Positions 32,270-43,237 of a DNA stretch of 64,000 bases are shown here, in pieces. How positions within the stretch are numbered: the first letter of the stretch is position 1; each line of letters begins with the position of its first letter. Under the pieces are notes generated by a model that saw nothing but the letters and a program-made list of their open reading frames with translations, was not told the origin of the DNA and searched no databases. Source of the stretch: Nematopogon swammerdamellus (taxonomy: Eukaryota; Arthropoda; Insecta; Lepidoptera; Adelidae); NCBI GenBank assembly GCA_946902875.1, contig OX336340.1, positions 2,333,351 to 2,397,350 on the forward strand, in the 5' to 3' direction. The translations under genes and the position numbers were made by a program.

Positions 32270-32558
32270 CATACACCGTGTCCCAAAAATCGGTCAGTCA
32301 TTTATTTTTTTAGAAAAAAATTGAACTGAATAATTTTTTTGGTAAAACTACAGGCATTCTGGTTTTGTTAGGGATACTGATCAATAGCAGAGTTATTTAA
32401 GCTACCAAAATTTTTTTTTTAACAATTATATTTGCAAATTTGTAGTCGTAGTACCTAAAAATGTAAATTTTCAACGTTTCTCAAAAAATGCTCATATCAT
32501 AAAAAACAAATGACTTCGATTTTTTTCTTATTCTTCTTTTTCTTATTCTTATGTACGT
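32270..32558. mobile_element. Insertion in unit 2 with ACACCGTGTCCCAAAA end
   Basis: Relative to unit 1 (22290-22310, uninterrupted), unit 2 gains ~290 bases starting ACACCGTGTCCCAAAAATCG. The GTGTCCCAAAA start is common in arthropod DNA transposons. No matching inverted right end or transposase was found, so the element may be truncated. Confidence 0.55.
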
Positions 32559-32844
32559 TCATTTGGTCTTGTAACTTGTTTATGCTATGAATTAAGTTTA
32601 AATTATTATGAAGTTGTTATATTGTAAGTACATTATATTATATGATAAGACGATTTTATTTGAAGGTTTTGTTTTATTTTTCTATTACCCTCTTTCCTCT
32701 CGAATAGGTGGTTACCTCTATTACCTCTCAAAATGTTGTATACTGGACGAATAAAGGCGGCCACGTAGGAACTGAGTACTTACTTGCGCAAATCTAGACT
32801 TGCACAAACATGCATTTACGTGTGTTGGAATAATTGGTCATAGC

Positions 32845-33756
32845 CACTGGCGGCCGGTCCTAAAGTGCGCCCGTGCGCCGCACTACCATACCACGAGAAG
32901 TCTTCACTTCACTCAAAATAAATAATATCTTACAATACAACATACCTACATTAAAACCATAAAGATCGTACTGCAAATAAATACGAATGTGAATTCGACC
33001 TTATTTTATAGATCACAAGGCACGTTTTTGCGAGTAAGCCCGCGCCCCGTGCGGAATCGAAAAACGCACGCGGGTCTCCCATCTGAATGTATGGGGATCG
33101 GCAAAACACCGCTGGCGCGTGAGACAAAATATACTTCATAGAAACAGTATGGGCCGAAATGGAGTTCTGCGTGCGGCGCACGAGCGCCAAACAAGGACGC
33201 TATATCGTGAATAGCCGCGCGTGCGACACGTCGCGAGCGATTCCTTTTGCACGAGTCCGTCTACCTACCGAGTAAGCGCGCTGTCATGTGATGTCACATA
33301 CCCGTTAGCGCGCGAATATTTAAAATGGGATATTGTTAGGTTTTGTGCTTTATTTGCGTAAGAGTTGGTTAAAGGTAAGGCTTTGAAATCAGGTGATCCC
33401 GGGTTCAATTCCTACTTTTCAAATGTTTTTTTTAATACATTTTTTAAGTATTTTTGGGACATTGCTATTGTTTTCTTTTTGAAAGCTGCAGTAGTGTTGT
33501 GGTCTATGAGTGTGTTCATATAGGTACTATAAATGAGTTAAAAAACTTGTTTGGATTTATTTTCTTGTTTTTTGCAACTCATTGAGTGTCTTGAGAATAT
33601 TCATACTAGGTACGTACATAATACGACGCAGGCGTTTAAAAAAATCGGAAGTCGCGATTAAAAATAATTTTGGGAATGTGTTGGGAAATTCGGTATTTAA
33701 GGAGGTAGGTAGGTACTTAGCGCACTACCGGTCACTGAAGTCACCAGCCGCCACTG
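32845..33756. mobile_element. 912-bp non-autonomous hAT-type transposon with tRNA-like module
   Basis: Left end CACTGGCGGCCGGT; right end inverse is CAGTGGCGGCTGGT. GTCATAGC is duplicated exactly at 32837-32844 and 33757-33764, and unit 1 (~22582) shows the uninterrupted site. The 8-bp duplication and CA[C/G]TGGCGGC ends indicate hAT. No transposase is encoded. A tRNA-like module has box A TGGTTAAAGGT (33366-33376) and box B GGTTCAATTCC (33402-33412). Confidence 0.85.
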
Positions 33757-33796
33757 GTCATAGCCATTGATATTGATTGATGGTTCGCCATCATTC

Positions 33797-34160
33797 TTAG
33801 GGTTCCGTATCAGTCGTATGGGACCCTATTACTAAGCGTACGCCGTCTGTCTCTCTGTCTGTCAGTCTGTCTGTCCGTGGGCTGTATCCATGTATCTATT
33901 GAACCGTAATAGGTAGCCCGTTGAAATTTTAACAGAATATGTGTTATTATGGCCGATATAACAACAAAGAATAAAAATATGAAAAAGTAAAAGAATTCAC
34001 GGGGGTCCCCATATAAGAAACTAGTATGCGCGCCATCTACCGAAAACAGTATGAAGCATTTTAACTAATGCATAGATGGCGTGAGTGGCGCTGACCATGA
34101 CATGGCGATACGGAACCCTCGGTGCGCGAGTTCGACTCGCACTTGGCCGGTTTTTTTTTG
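33797..34160 (+). repeat. Family E repeat, unit 2 copy
   Basis: AGGGTTCCGTATCAGTCGTA, CTGTCTGTCAGTCTGTCTG, ending CGGAACCCTCGGTGCGCGAG, GACTCGCACTTGGCCGG and a T-run. Colinear with 22617-23037. Confidence 0.8.
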
Positions 34161-34277
34161 TCATGTACCGTTCAGGGAATGCAGATTGTATAAGGAAGTA
34201 CCGGGTAAGAAAACTTATAGAATTTTTTTAAATATAACTTACATACTACGTTTTAATTATGTTAAGTGTCTACGGCT

Positions 34278-34360
34278 GTGAGGCCGGCATGGCATTCGCA
34301 ACCACCGCATACGTCCCAATGTCCATGGGCGTCGTTAGACACCTTATGGGTGACTAACGG
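34278..34360 (+). mobile_element. Jockey LINE 3'-UTR fragment
   Basis: GAGGCCGGCATGGCATTCGC, CCATGGGCGTCGTTAGACAC and CTTATGGGTG match the 3' UTR of the Jockey element at 48415-48500. No coding part or poly(A) remains. Confidence 0.7.
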
Positions 34361-34750
34361 TTAATTATGTTAAATACTATATCTAAATAAAAAAGAAAAT
34401 AAATGATAGTAAAATGCAAAGAGCATAGGGTTCAGACAAGTAGTTAATATAAGTTGAGTTTATACACATAAACAAATTGAATTATCTGTCTGCAGAATGT
34501 TTTCACTTTCACCAGAAAAAAAATCCCTTAACTTGTAAAATGGAAATATACATATTTGTTATATTTTCGGTAAACGATGTCTTATCCGAATAATATGCTG
34601 TTAGAACCTCCTTAGGCCGAATTTCAGCGGTGCGCCACCTAAAAGACATTCCCAGCTCCTTTCGTGCACACTTCGGCAGACTTCGACTCGAAGGAAAGCG
34701 GTATGAGTGATGTTTTGGTGGTTTAAAAAAATAACCAGGGTTAGTTTATA

Positions 34751-34779
34751 GAAGATGCGTCGCTACGCGACGCATCTTC
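34751..34779. repeat. Perfect hairpin, 12-base arms
   Basis: GAAGATGCGTCG-CTACG-CGACGCATCTTC. One arm also occurs at ~14238, near a TIR element, so it is part of a dispersed repeat. Confidence 0.8.
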
Positions 34780-34787
34780 TGTATATA

Positions 34788-34880
34788 TATATTTTTTTTA
34801 TGGAAATGACACGGTTGGATACATCACCTACAACGTCCGTGATGTCGGCCCATAACACCGGGTGAACTAGGTGCCATGTG
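34788..34880 (-). mobile_element. SINE 3' tail fragment
   Basis: T-run, TATGGAAATGACACGGTTGG, CCGTGATGTCGGCCC, ending near GTGCCATGTG: the last ~90 bases of the chimeric-head SINE family, reverse oriented. Confidence 0.75.
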
Positions 34881-37800
34881 TAGAGGAACGAATGACGGTT
34901 GGGTTTTTTTCTTTTGCGCGTTTCACATAAATTAATGTTTCGAGCACGGTTGAGCGATTTAGGGTCTGTGGAAAAAAAAAAGGAAACAAATTATATATTC
35001 TAAGAATACGAAACGCATTTCAACGCGTGGGATTAGTGAGGCTAGTGAGTGCTTTGTAGAGTGCCATTAATTTTGTCTAAGGTGACATGTAACTGCAAAC
35101 ATGTGTGAATTGGTTGAAGTGGCAAAAATGACTTTGTGAGAGCGTGAGAGACCCCTATGCACATTCCAGACAGTGAAGAGAAAAAAAAAATATATCAGAC
35201 GAGTACGTGTTAAAATGTTATGATAAAGCCATGTACTGCCGAGAATTGTATGGCTATTTCAGGTGAAGCTGCGTGTCGTGTGTAATTGGCGAGAGATGGG
35301 GTTCTCGAGGATGCAGCGCAGACAGCGACGCGAGGCAGACTGTGCTGTTCGCGTCAATAGACGTGATGCTGGTCGTTCGTCATGCTGTCTCATCGGAGTC
35401 AGGCCAACTGCCTGGAGTCCAGCTTCCTGGGGTTCAAATGCTTGGAATCTTGGCTTGAGGAGGCACGTACCCGTGCGTCGGAGATGGAAGATCGCGTCGC
35501 GCGAATGTTGCGTCACAAGTGCGGGCAGTACAGTGTGTAATTGCGATGGACAGTGCTTACGATACAGTGTGTTCAAGAATGACTGTGTTTGTCAGGAGAC
35601 GAAAATGGTTGGAACGTGATACTTAAAATTAACATGTAATTTTATTATGTTGTAATGTATGTGTTTGTGAAACAATGAACACAGCGAAAGGGTTGCGTTA
35701 AAGTAAAAACACAAGTTGGTTTGATAATATGTAAGTTCAAGTAAATATGCTGTGAGGTGAATTGGACGGAATCACCTGTACTGTAACAATGAATTTAGTT
35801 AAGCATGTTTCATGGATTTTATTGTGTTGCTTTCGTTAAATAACGCGCAGTCGTAATCAGGTATTAGTTATGTAATTGTTTTGTAATATGTTTTAATTGT
35901 TTGTTCATGCAATAATGCAAACTGTCAATTTACATACAGATGGCGACATCTGTCGGTCGCATAAGTTACTGCGTGAAAGTTTAACGATTCGTTAAGGGAT
36001 GAATTTGTATGGAAATCGGTAGACGACTGGTGGCTAGAGTGTGGAACTTTTATAAATTTTGTTGTGTGAGTAGCGTATTAGTCCTTTCTCGAAGGAAATT
36101 GTGAGAGACGTCGCTAGAGGGCGTGGAAAAATATAATATTAGATTGTATCAAAACGGAATTTTGATGGAGCTTTTATATAGATTTGCACGGTAGACAGGG
36201 GGACATTCTTGTGTTAGACGTAGAGCGTTCAAGTCGTGGTTCTGGGAGATTTGGGAGTTTTGCGAGATTCGAGAAAAAGGGGTTATTTGAGTATTAAGAA
36301 AGTCTAGATCCAAGTAAAATAGTTGCTTAAAAGTCAACGGCGAGTTTGAAGGCGTAGTCAAGTGAGGCGAGTTTTATAATCCTTCATATGAAACTCAATT
36401 ATTTTATTGTAGAGTGTTTTAAAATTTTGACCGATTGGATGTAAGGTGGATTGACGATTAAGTAATAAATAATTAGTAGAATAGAAATCATTGAATTATT
36501 TTATTTTAGAGAATTTGTTTGAAAATTATATCTTGAGTTTCATATGATACTTTATTTTATTGATAATTATTTTATGGTACGATTATTGTGTAATGGTGTT
36601 TGGTTAGGAAATCCATTTATTTGTTTGTGAGCTTAAGGTTTAATATAAGAGACAGTTGGGTAATTTAAATTTACGAGATTTGTTAGTGCTTATTTTGGAA
36701 GTTAGAAGAAGCTAGACAGTGGTTTTTTTAGGTTCCGTTTTTTCCACTGTTCAGTAGAGCTTAAACGGAACCAATTTAGAATGATTTGAAATTTATTGGA
36801 AAAGAACTAATAAACATTTCTTTAAATTTCTATGTATGTTTGAATTTTGCATTCCTTATTCTTAAAAAATAGATTCGATAACACAATCATTTACCCCTTC
36901 CAATTAATACAACCTATTTTGACGAAGTTAATTCACACCCTGAAGTTTGATTACAATTGAAACTTATAGTAAGACATCTTTTAATTGTTCTGAGTAAAGT
37001 TCTTTATTTCATCGAAGGATGTATCCTTAAATTACCTGAGACAATAATCTCGTATTACTTTCATTAAAGTTAGTTGGGAACGATTCGAATTTAATAAAGT
37101 TAGTTTCATTGCTAGTATACATTTTATTTCAATTCAAGGTGGAGTTTGACAGTTATTTAAATACACACTTCTCAGAGACACTTCCTTTTATAGAAGCAAA
37201 GCATAATTGAACTTCTGGAGAGCTTTGTCAGTAGCGACAAATGCCGACCGAGTGGTCGAAAAATCGAGTTAGCACAGTCAAAGAAAAATCATTTTTGTGA
37301 TAAGATTCTGTTGACTTTTATGGAAAGTCTACTGACAGTAGTCAGTAACCCAACCCACATTACACGTTCGCTGAAGTCAGAGGGTTGAAAATCTTGAATA
37401 TTATTTGATTTACATCTGTCACAAATCTGGTTTTGTGTGACCTACGTCACTTGACCATAAAAAGTATATACCATCACAAGGTAATAATCTGCGCAGTTTA
37501 GTGTATCGTCTGACGATATGCTATCTTGCTACTCGAAATATTAGTCACCGGCCGGGACTAGTATAATAAATACCTAACAGTCCGAAAGTTTAAGTTTCGT
37601 CACTGGAAATCTTAATTCTAGGACAGATGGGTACATTTGTGGCGACTCGATAAAAGATCTCTAAAATTCAGTTATGTGTTAGAAACACTATACAAATAGG
37701 GTTGGTGGACAACTGAACATAACACACGACTCGACCGGTCATCATTAAATACAAAGGTCAATCACATTCATTTAGGGAAATAATTGTTGAACTTGCGCTT

Positions 37801-37940
37801 ACGAATTGGAGTTTATTTTCAGATATCTGTTGACGTACATATTAATTAACTTTGAATTGAACATTCCTAACTGCTTTATTGGTTACTTTAAATTTCGAAA
37901 AATTTAATATAGACGATCATTACTGGGGGGCCTTCACACA
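34881..37940. other. 3-kb stretch with no recognised element or gene
   Basis: No domain-bearing frame and no copy elsewhere in the window was recognised. 35259-35620 is GC-richer with frames open on both strands, but neither shows a known domain. A hairpin GGTTCCGTTT/AAACGGAACC lies at 36731-36772. The phrases ATTATTTTATT[G/T]TAGAG recur near 36397 and 36495. This may be single-copy intergenic DNA or part of an unrecognised LTR or noncoding transcript. Confidence 0.4.
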
Positions 37941-38238
37941 TGTCAGTGCTTCCCCCTTTGATCGTGCCGGCTACACTGAACTGGTCGGAAAACACAAACT
38001 ATTTACATAGCCGTTTTGACCGACGTTTCATTCAGTGCGGTGGTACCAACCCGGGCGGGTTAAACCCTACCACCAAGTAAGATTAGGAGGGAAGGGAACT
38101 ACAGTTTTACGAGGAATCCGAACCTCGGTCAGCCTCCAACGGTCAGCGGTCACCCATCCAAGTATTGACCGCACCCAGCGTTGCTTAACATTCAATAGCG
38201 ACAGTTGACTGTCTGCACCACTGAGCTATCGAGGCTGA
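37941..38238 (-). mobile_element. SINE with tRNA/5S chimeric head, 3'-truncated
   Basis: Minus-strand copy. Box A TAGCTCAGTGGTG lies at 38216-38228. The 5S-like segment (GTTAAGCAACGCTGGGTGCG ... ACTTGGATGGGTGACCGC) lies at 38146-38189, and box B GGTTCGGATTCC at 38113-38124. The body runs to TGTCAGTGCTTCCC-type sequence at 37941, where the tail is missing. This is an independent copy of the same tRNA-5S-tRNA order as 26247-26595. Confidence 0.8.
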
Positions 38239-39256
38239 CAATATTAACCCTAACCTAATGTTGTGGCGGCGCATGTCGTTTTTGTTACGTTTCGTTTCGA
38301 GCCGAGTGTTCACACGAAAGGAGCCGCAATGTCTTTCAGCTGTCGTTTCGGAATCTCAGACCGTGCACGTACCGTGCACACTGCACATATCCCGCGCATG
38401 TTCAATTTCATTATGATTACATATTATGTTCTTATGTGCTACTGAACAACCAGATAATTTAACTAATAACAAATAATATGTTTCAGGTCTTGTTGGAGTG
38501 ACTACGTCAGTGCAGATTGCGTCTGAAGTTATCAAGATATCATATTCGTATTTTTATGAGTCATTTACGAGTGCACAAATTCACTTTTGCCCGTAGCTCT
38601 GTTCGCCATATTTTTGGATTTCGCCGAAGATTTCTAGAAACAATGTTTGGAATAAGATACGAGTAGGTATATTATACTACATAGAACATTTTTACATTAA
38701 CCAACTAAATGCTGATTTCGTTATACATCATTTTCATACATCTGTTCAGCCCATTTAAGATTCAGTAGATATCGTCTATAACCAAATTGAGATACGCCAG
38801 CCAGACTTCATTCGTTTTATTAAGACTGCATCTAAATAAGTTCAATCCTTTGGGAGATTAAACGTACCCTTTAAATAATTTGCGATAATATTTTTATATT
38901 AAATGAAAATATAAATAATTGTAATAAAGACGTTGCTACTTATATTAGTTTCTAAGTATAAATTTATCGCCAAGTTAAAAACAAAATGAATATTAATTTT
39001 ACCTACTTAATTTTGTAAACAATATAAATACACAATTTAAAATTATTAAAAATTTTATTATATAAACATCTTGTATTAAAAGATTGTCATAGAAGGAGAA
39101 TTTTTTTAGAAACGAACGTCGTCGTCCTGTCCTCACATAATTTCTAATAAATTCCGACAGACGAGAGCTCATTGAAATTGTATACAATTAGTTCGTTACA
39201 TCGCCTTCGATGCATTATAATATAACAGTGCCAGTGAGCGACTAAGAAGAGAGAGA

Positions 39257-40302
39257 ATGAATGTTGAAGAAAGAAAAGCGTGGTGGAGGGAAGTGGGTCA
39301 CTGCTGTATAAGCAAAACTAGTTTCAAATGGGTCATCAGTTTCAACACTAAATTTTGTGATCCTAAAAGTTGTAATAATTCCCCGATAATAATTTTTTTA
39401 GATCAAAATAGTAAAAATATAAAGTGGCGTTTCAAGTTTGACAAACCAATTAAATCTATGTATTTCGAGGAAGACTTAACAGTATACCTCTGTATAATCT
39501 CACCGATAACACACAACATATCAGTAAAGTGCACATATGACCTTTTAACTCAGGACCATCAGAATAATATCACAAGCATCACAAACATTCTAGTATCAGA
39601 GAATTTCGTGTTTAGACCCAAATCAAAATTAGATAGGGTCAATCACAAAATAAAAATACCAAATTTAGTAAACAGCAAACAAACAATGATTGCAACATGT
39701 TATATTGAAGATGTTTCACAAATCACTTCCAAAATTCAACAATATCGGTCTTCCGAATCAGTTTTGTCCGATCAATTCCACTCCTGTTTTTGAGATAAAA
39801 CATTTTCCGACCTCACCTTCACGGTTGGCGAGAAGGAATTTCATGCGCACAAGGTGATTGTCTCGGCGCGCAGTCCGGTGTTCTCGGCCATGTTCGCGAG
39901 CGACATGCAGGAGAGCATTCACAATCGCGTGAATATAACGGACGCGGAGCCCGATGTCTTTTACGAGATGTTGCGTTATATCTACTCCGGCAAGGTTAAT
40001 AATATTGAAACGTGTGCTACTAATTTGATTGTTCTGGCTGAAAAATACAATTTAGAACATCTAAAGACAATGTGCGAGAATGCTATCATGGACAATGTCA
40101 ACATTGAGAGTGCCGGAGATATTCTTATTCTTGCTGATGTTTTTACAGTCCTCTTCGACTGAAACGGATGATCCTCAAGTATATTATGGAGCATTTCAAA
40201 GAATTTTCTAATACAGAACAAAACAGCGCCATGGCGGAAACGCATCCAAAACTTTTGTTATCTGTGTACCAAATGCGAGTAGCTGATCTATCCAGTTCTT
40301 AA
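39257..40302 (+). pseudogene. MATH-BTB pseudogene (copy 3)
   Basis: ATG at 39257 (MNVEERKAWWREVGHCC), MATH-like region with SFKWVI, IKWRFKFD and HNISVKCTYDL. A premature TGA at 39791-39793 lies just before the BTB domain. The same frame then continues with KTFSDLTFTVGEKEFHAHK and the full BTB core to ~40135. A two-base insertion (near 40140, GATGTTTTTAC against GATCTTTAC in copy 1) shifts the frame and gives an early TGA; the shifted frame resumes the family C-terminus and reaches TAA at 40300-40302. With both lesions it cannot make a full adaptor. Its MATH region is far more diverged than its BTB core, which is nearly identical in DNA to copies 1 and 2. The upstream promoter block (38350-39250) is also homologous. 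Confidence 0.85.
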
Positions 40303-40348
40303 CTAATGGTTAACTTAACTAAATTGTGTGTTATCCGATTCGAGCATT

Positions 40349-40732
40349 TTAGGGTTCCGTATCCGGTACGGGACCCTATTACTAAGCCTACGCCGTCTGT
40401 CTGTCTGTCCGAGGGCTGCACTCTTGCACCGTAATAGGTAGCCCGTTGAAATTTTCAGAGAATATGTGTTATTATGGCCGATATAAAAACAAAATAATAA
40501 AAATAAGAAAAAGTAAAAAATTAACAGGTTTTCCCATGGAAGAAACTAAAAAGTGTATAAGCGCACCATCTACCGAACAGAGTATGAAGCATTTTAACTA
40601 ATCATGAATTTTAACTAATATGAAGCATTTCATAAAACAAGCCATAGATGGCGTGAGTGGCGCTGACCATGACATGGCCATGCGGAACCCTCGGTGCGCG
40701 AGTTCGACTCGCACTTGGCCGGTTTTTTTTTT
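40349..40732 (+). repeat. Family E repeat, third copy
   Basis: AGGGTTCCGTATCCGGTACG, CTGTCTGTCTGTCCGAGGG, and the GGAACCCTCGGTGCGCGAG plus CTTGGCCGG end with a T-run. It again follows a MATH-BTB block. Confidence 0.8.
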
Positions 40733-40735
40733 TGG

Positions 40736-41045
40736 GAGATAAATTTGGCTCCGGACCATCTGACCACTAAATCTCACCACTGGTGGTCAGTTGAGACGAA
40801 ATATTTCCCAGTTCATCACTGGTGGTGAAATTGGAAAACATTTCTCCCAAGTGACCTCCAGTAGACAGATGGGAATTTTTTCGTGTCAACTTACCACCGG
40901 TGGTGAATTGCCCCTTTAGACCATTTGACCCACAGAGATCGTAACCCGCCGTCGCGCGACGCGGGGAGCGGGGGCTATCTAAACTCTTTGATTTGACCAC
41001 TAAATGATCACCACCAGTGATCAGTTCGTACTATAATTCATCAGT
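40736..41045. repeat. Element with repeated CACCACTGGTGGTG palindromic boxes
   Basis: GCTCCGGACCATCTGACCAC marks one end. Short palindromes CACCACTGGTGGT (40777), CATCACTGGTGGTG (40823), CCACCGGTGGTG (40898) and CACCAGTGATC recur. A relative in reverse orientation is at 59882-60050, sharing the GGTCAGATGGTCCGGAGCC end. Confidence 0.7.
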
Positions 41046-41202
41046 TGACTTAATTGACTACCAGTGACAAAATAACACAATAGTATTCCCATATCATCCA
41101 CCTAGTTACAATAGCGCAAAATATAAAAAAAAAACATGTAGAAAAAAATATATAAATACTGTTCTAAAATAAAAAAAATAAAAAAAAATACAAATCAGCT
41201 AT

Positions 41203-41320
41203 CAGTGTAGCCGACATGAAATGAAGGGAAGCACTGACATGGCATCTAGTTCACCTGGTGTTATGGGCTGACATCACGCATGTTGTAGGTGATGTAGCTA
41301 ACCGTGTCAGTTTCCATAAA
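41203..41320 (+). mobile_element. SINE 3' tail fragment
   Basis: GTGTAGCCGACATGAAATGA through GTGATGTAGCTAACCGTG and TTTCCATAAAAAA. The A-run is directly joined to the next element (CCCCGACCC), so the SINE tail served as its insertion site. Confidence 0.8.
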
Positions 41321-41714
41321 AAACCCCGACCCTTAAAAAGCAAAAAATAATTTTCGTTTACTTACTTAAAGGAGTCGGGAGACCGCTAAGTAAATTCCTG
41401 CGCAGCTCTGAGTTTTATATTTTATTTACTTAGCGGTCCCCCGACTCCTTTAAGTAAGTAAACGGAAATTATTTTTTGCTTTTTAAGGGTCGGGGGTTTT
41501 TTAAATTTGTAATTTAACTTTTATTTCAAGCTTTTTAAAAGAAACCGCATGAAAATCGGTCCACTTTTTAAGATAATCATTTTTTTTATTACTTAATTAC
41601 TTGATTACTTGATTACAAACATAGCTAAGAACCATCCCGATTATACAAGCTTCCTAATAAAAAAAACCGCAACCAAATCGGTCCATCCGCTTGAGAGCTA
41701 CGATGCCACAGACA

Positions 41715-41745
<31 letters not shown>
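41321..41745 (+). mobile_element. CCCCGAC-end foldback element, right end lost
   Basis: CCCCGACCCTTAAAAAGC begins a hairpin (arms ~41321-41395 and ~41427-41505) containing TTTACTTACTTAAAGGAGTC. It continues with CCGCAACCAAATCGGTCC, CTACGATGCCACAGACAG and an (AC)n run at ~41718-41745. The terminal GTCGGGGG is missing. Family member of 42660-43119. Confidence 0.75.
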
Positions 41746-41752
<7 letters not shown>

Positions 41753-42004
41753 TTTGTTTACGAATTACCGAAAGTGCCGACCTGTACAAATTTGCGGATT
41801 GTGCGGTCTCGGTCTTCCCGAAGAGTTAGAGGAGTGTAACAGGTAATTATTTCTAGTGCTGTCTTTTACACACTCACCACTCTATACGGATTTTCAGTAC
41901 AATCGCGTGCGACAGAGCTATGCTAATTCAAAAAACGTGACAAAAATGCGGCTCGTGCGGACCTCCGAGAAAGTGCGGTCGGACCGCATATTATAGTAAT
42001 ATTT

Positions 42005-43043
42005 TACTTAATATACACAACAAACTTAACCAAACTATATATGAATACACTAGAGTAACTGATTCATGCGCATCATGCATAGATAATATTTTTACTGATG
42101 CAGAAACGATTCAATGTAATTTATCTCACGGTATTCATTCTGACCATTATGCTCAAATAATCTCAATTAAATGGGATACAAAATGTATTAATAAATCTGT
42201 ATATAAATTGAGTAGAACCGTTAATAGTGACACAATAAATGCGTTAAATAAGGATCTAGTTGTAGAATTTGGAAAATATGAAAATAAAATTGACTTTAAA
42301 TACTTCTTTAACACTTTTGTTAGATATTTAAATATGCACATGCCTCTGAAATCTAAACGAGTAGTTAAAAAAAAACATTTCGCACAGTGGGCCACACCTA
42401 GCATTGTAAGAGCCAAAGAAAAATTATTTCTTTTGTATGATTTGTTAAAACAAAACAACAATGCAAATCTTAGAGCGTATGTTTCGTTGTACAGTAAAAT
42501 TTTTAAGCAAGTTACAATTAAAGCCAAGCAATTGTTCTTAAAAGATAAACTGTTAAAATCTGACAACAAAATCAAAATGGCCTGGGCTATTATTAAAGAA
42601 GAAACAGGCAAGTCTCCTAAAAATAATGACACAAATATAGAATTAAAAACCCCCGACTCTTAAAAAGTCAAAAATAATTCCCGTTTACTTACTTAAAGGA
42701 GTCGGTAGACCGCTAAGTAAATTCCCGCGCAACTTTTGAGTCTTTATATTTAATTTACTTAGCGGTCCCCCGACTCCTTTAAGTAAGTAAACGGGAATTA
42801 TTTTTGACTTTTTAAGAGTCGGGGGTTTTTTAAATTTGTAATTTAACTTTTATTTCAAGCTTTTTAAAAAAAACCGCATGCAAATCGGTCCACTTTTGAA
42901 GATAATAATTTTTTTTATTACTTAATTACTTAATTACTTGATTACAAACATAGCTAAGAACCATCCCGATTAAACAGGCTTCCTAATAAAAAAAACCGCA
43001 TCCAAATCGGTCCATCCGTTTGGGAGCTACGATGCCACAGACA

Positions 43044-43084
<41 letters not shown>

Positions 43085-43195
43085 AACTTATAACACCCCT
43101 CCGTTTTTTTCGTCGGGGGTTAAAAATAGGAGACGACATTATAAAAAATAGCTCAAGTGTTGCAAATCACTTTAATAAATATTTTTCAACTATTT
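42005..43195 (+). pseudogene. LINE ORF2 5' half (endonuclease end and linker), Daphne/CR1-like
   Basis: The frame from ~42040 reads TRVTDSCASCIDNIFTDAET, then SHGIHSDHYAQIISI. This is the C-terminal SDH motif of an apurinic-type endonuclease domain. A linker follows (NMHMPLKSKRVVKKKHFAQW, SKIFKQVTIKAKQ, WAIIKEETGKSPK). The frame is interrupted by a 460-bp TIR element (42660-43119). If that insertion and one target copy are ignored, reading continues GDDIIKNSSSVANHFNKYFS to ~43190. The RT half resumes at 53214, so this is the 5' half of one element split by a ~10-kb insertion. The N-terminal endonuclease is missing. Confidence 0.75.
42660..43119 (+). mobile_element. 460-bp foldback TIR element (CCCCCGAC ends) inside the LINE
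   Basis: Ends CCCCCGAC and GTCGGGGG, flanked by TTAAAAA at 42653-42659 and 43120-43126. Removing the element and one flank leaves the host LINE frame open. Internal features are a ~70-base-arm hairpin (42660-42835), CCGCATGCAAATCGGTCC and CCGCATCCAAATCGGTCC repeats, and an (AC)n array. The TTAA within the duplication could point to piggyBac-like insertion, though a 7-base duplication is the literal reading. No transposase. Confidence 0.85.
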
Positions 43196-43237
43196 AGTCC
43201 AGGAAACGAGGAAATTCCTTGTATGGGCTCTTCGGAC

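Larger units (their letters stand above)
23038..34160. repeat. Segmental duplication unit 2
   Basis: Same block order as unit 1: A (23150-25690), MATH-BTB block (27905-30190), C (30335-31120), D (31132-32836) and E (33797-34160). Unit-2-only additions are the palindrome, chimeric SINE and flanking debris at 25690-27900, an insertion at ~32270-32558, and a hAT-type element at 32845-33756. It lacks the 19405-21889 segment of unit 1. Confidence 0.8.

Noticed and set aside
35259..35620. Host coding exon (118- and 105-residue frames on opposite strands)
   Set aside because: Both frames have skewed composition without a recognisable domain, splice context or homologue in the window.
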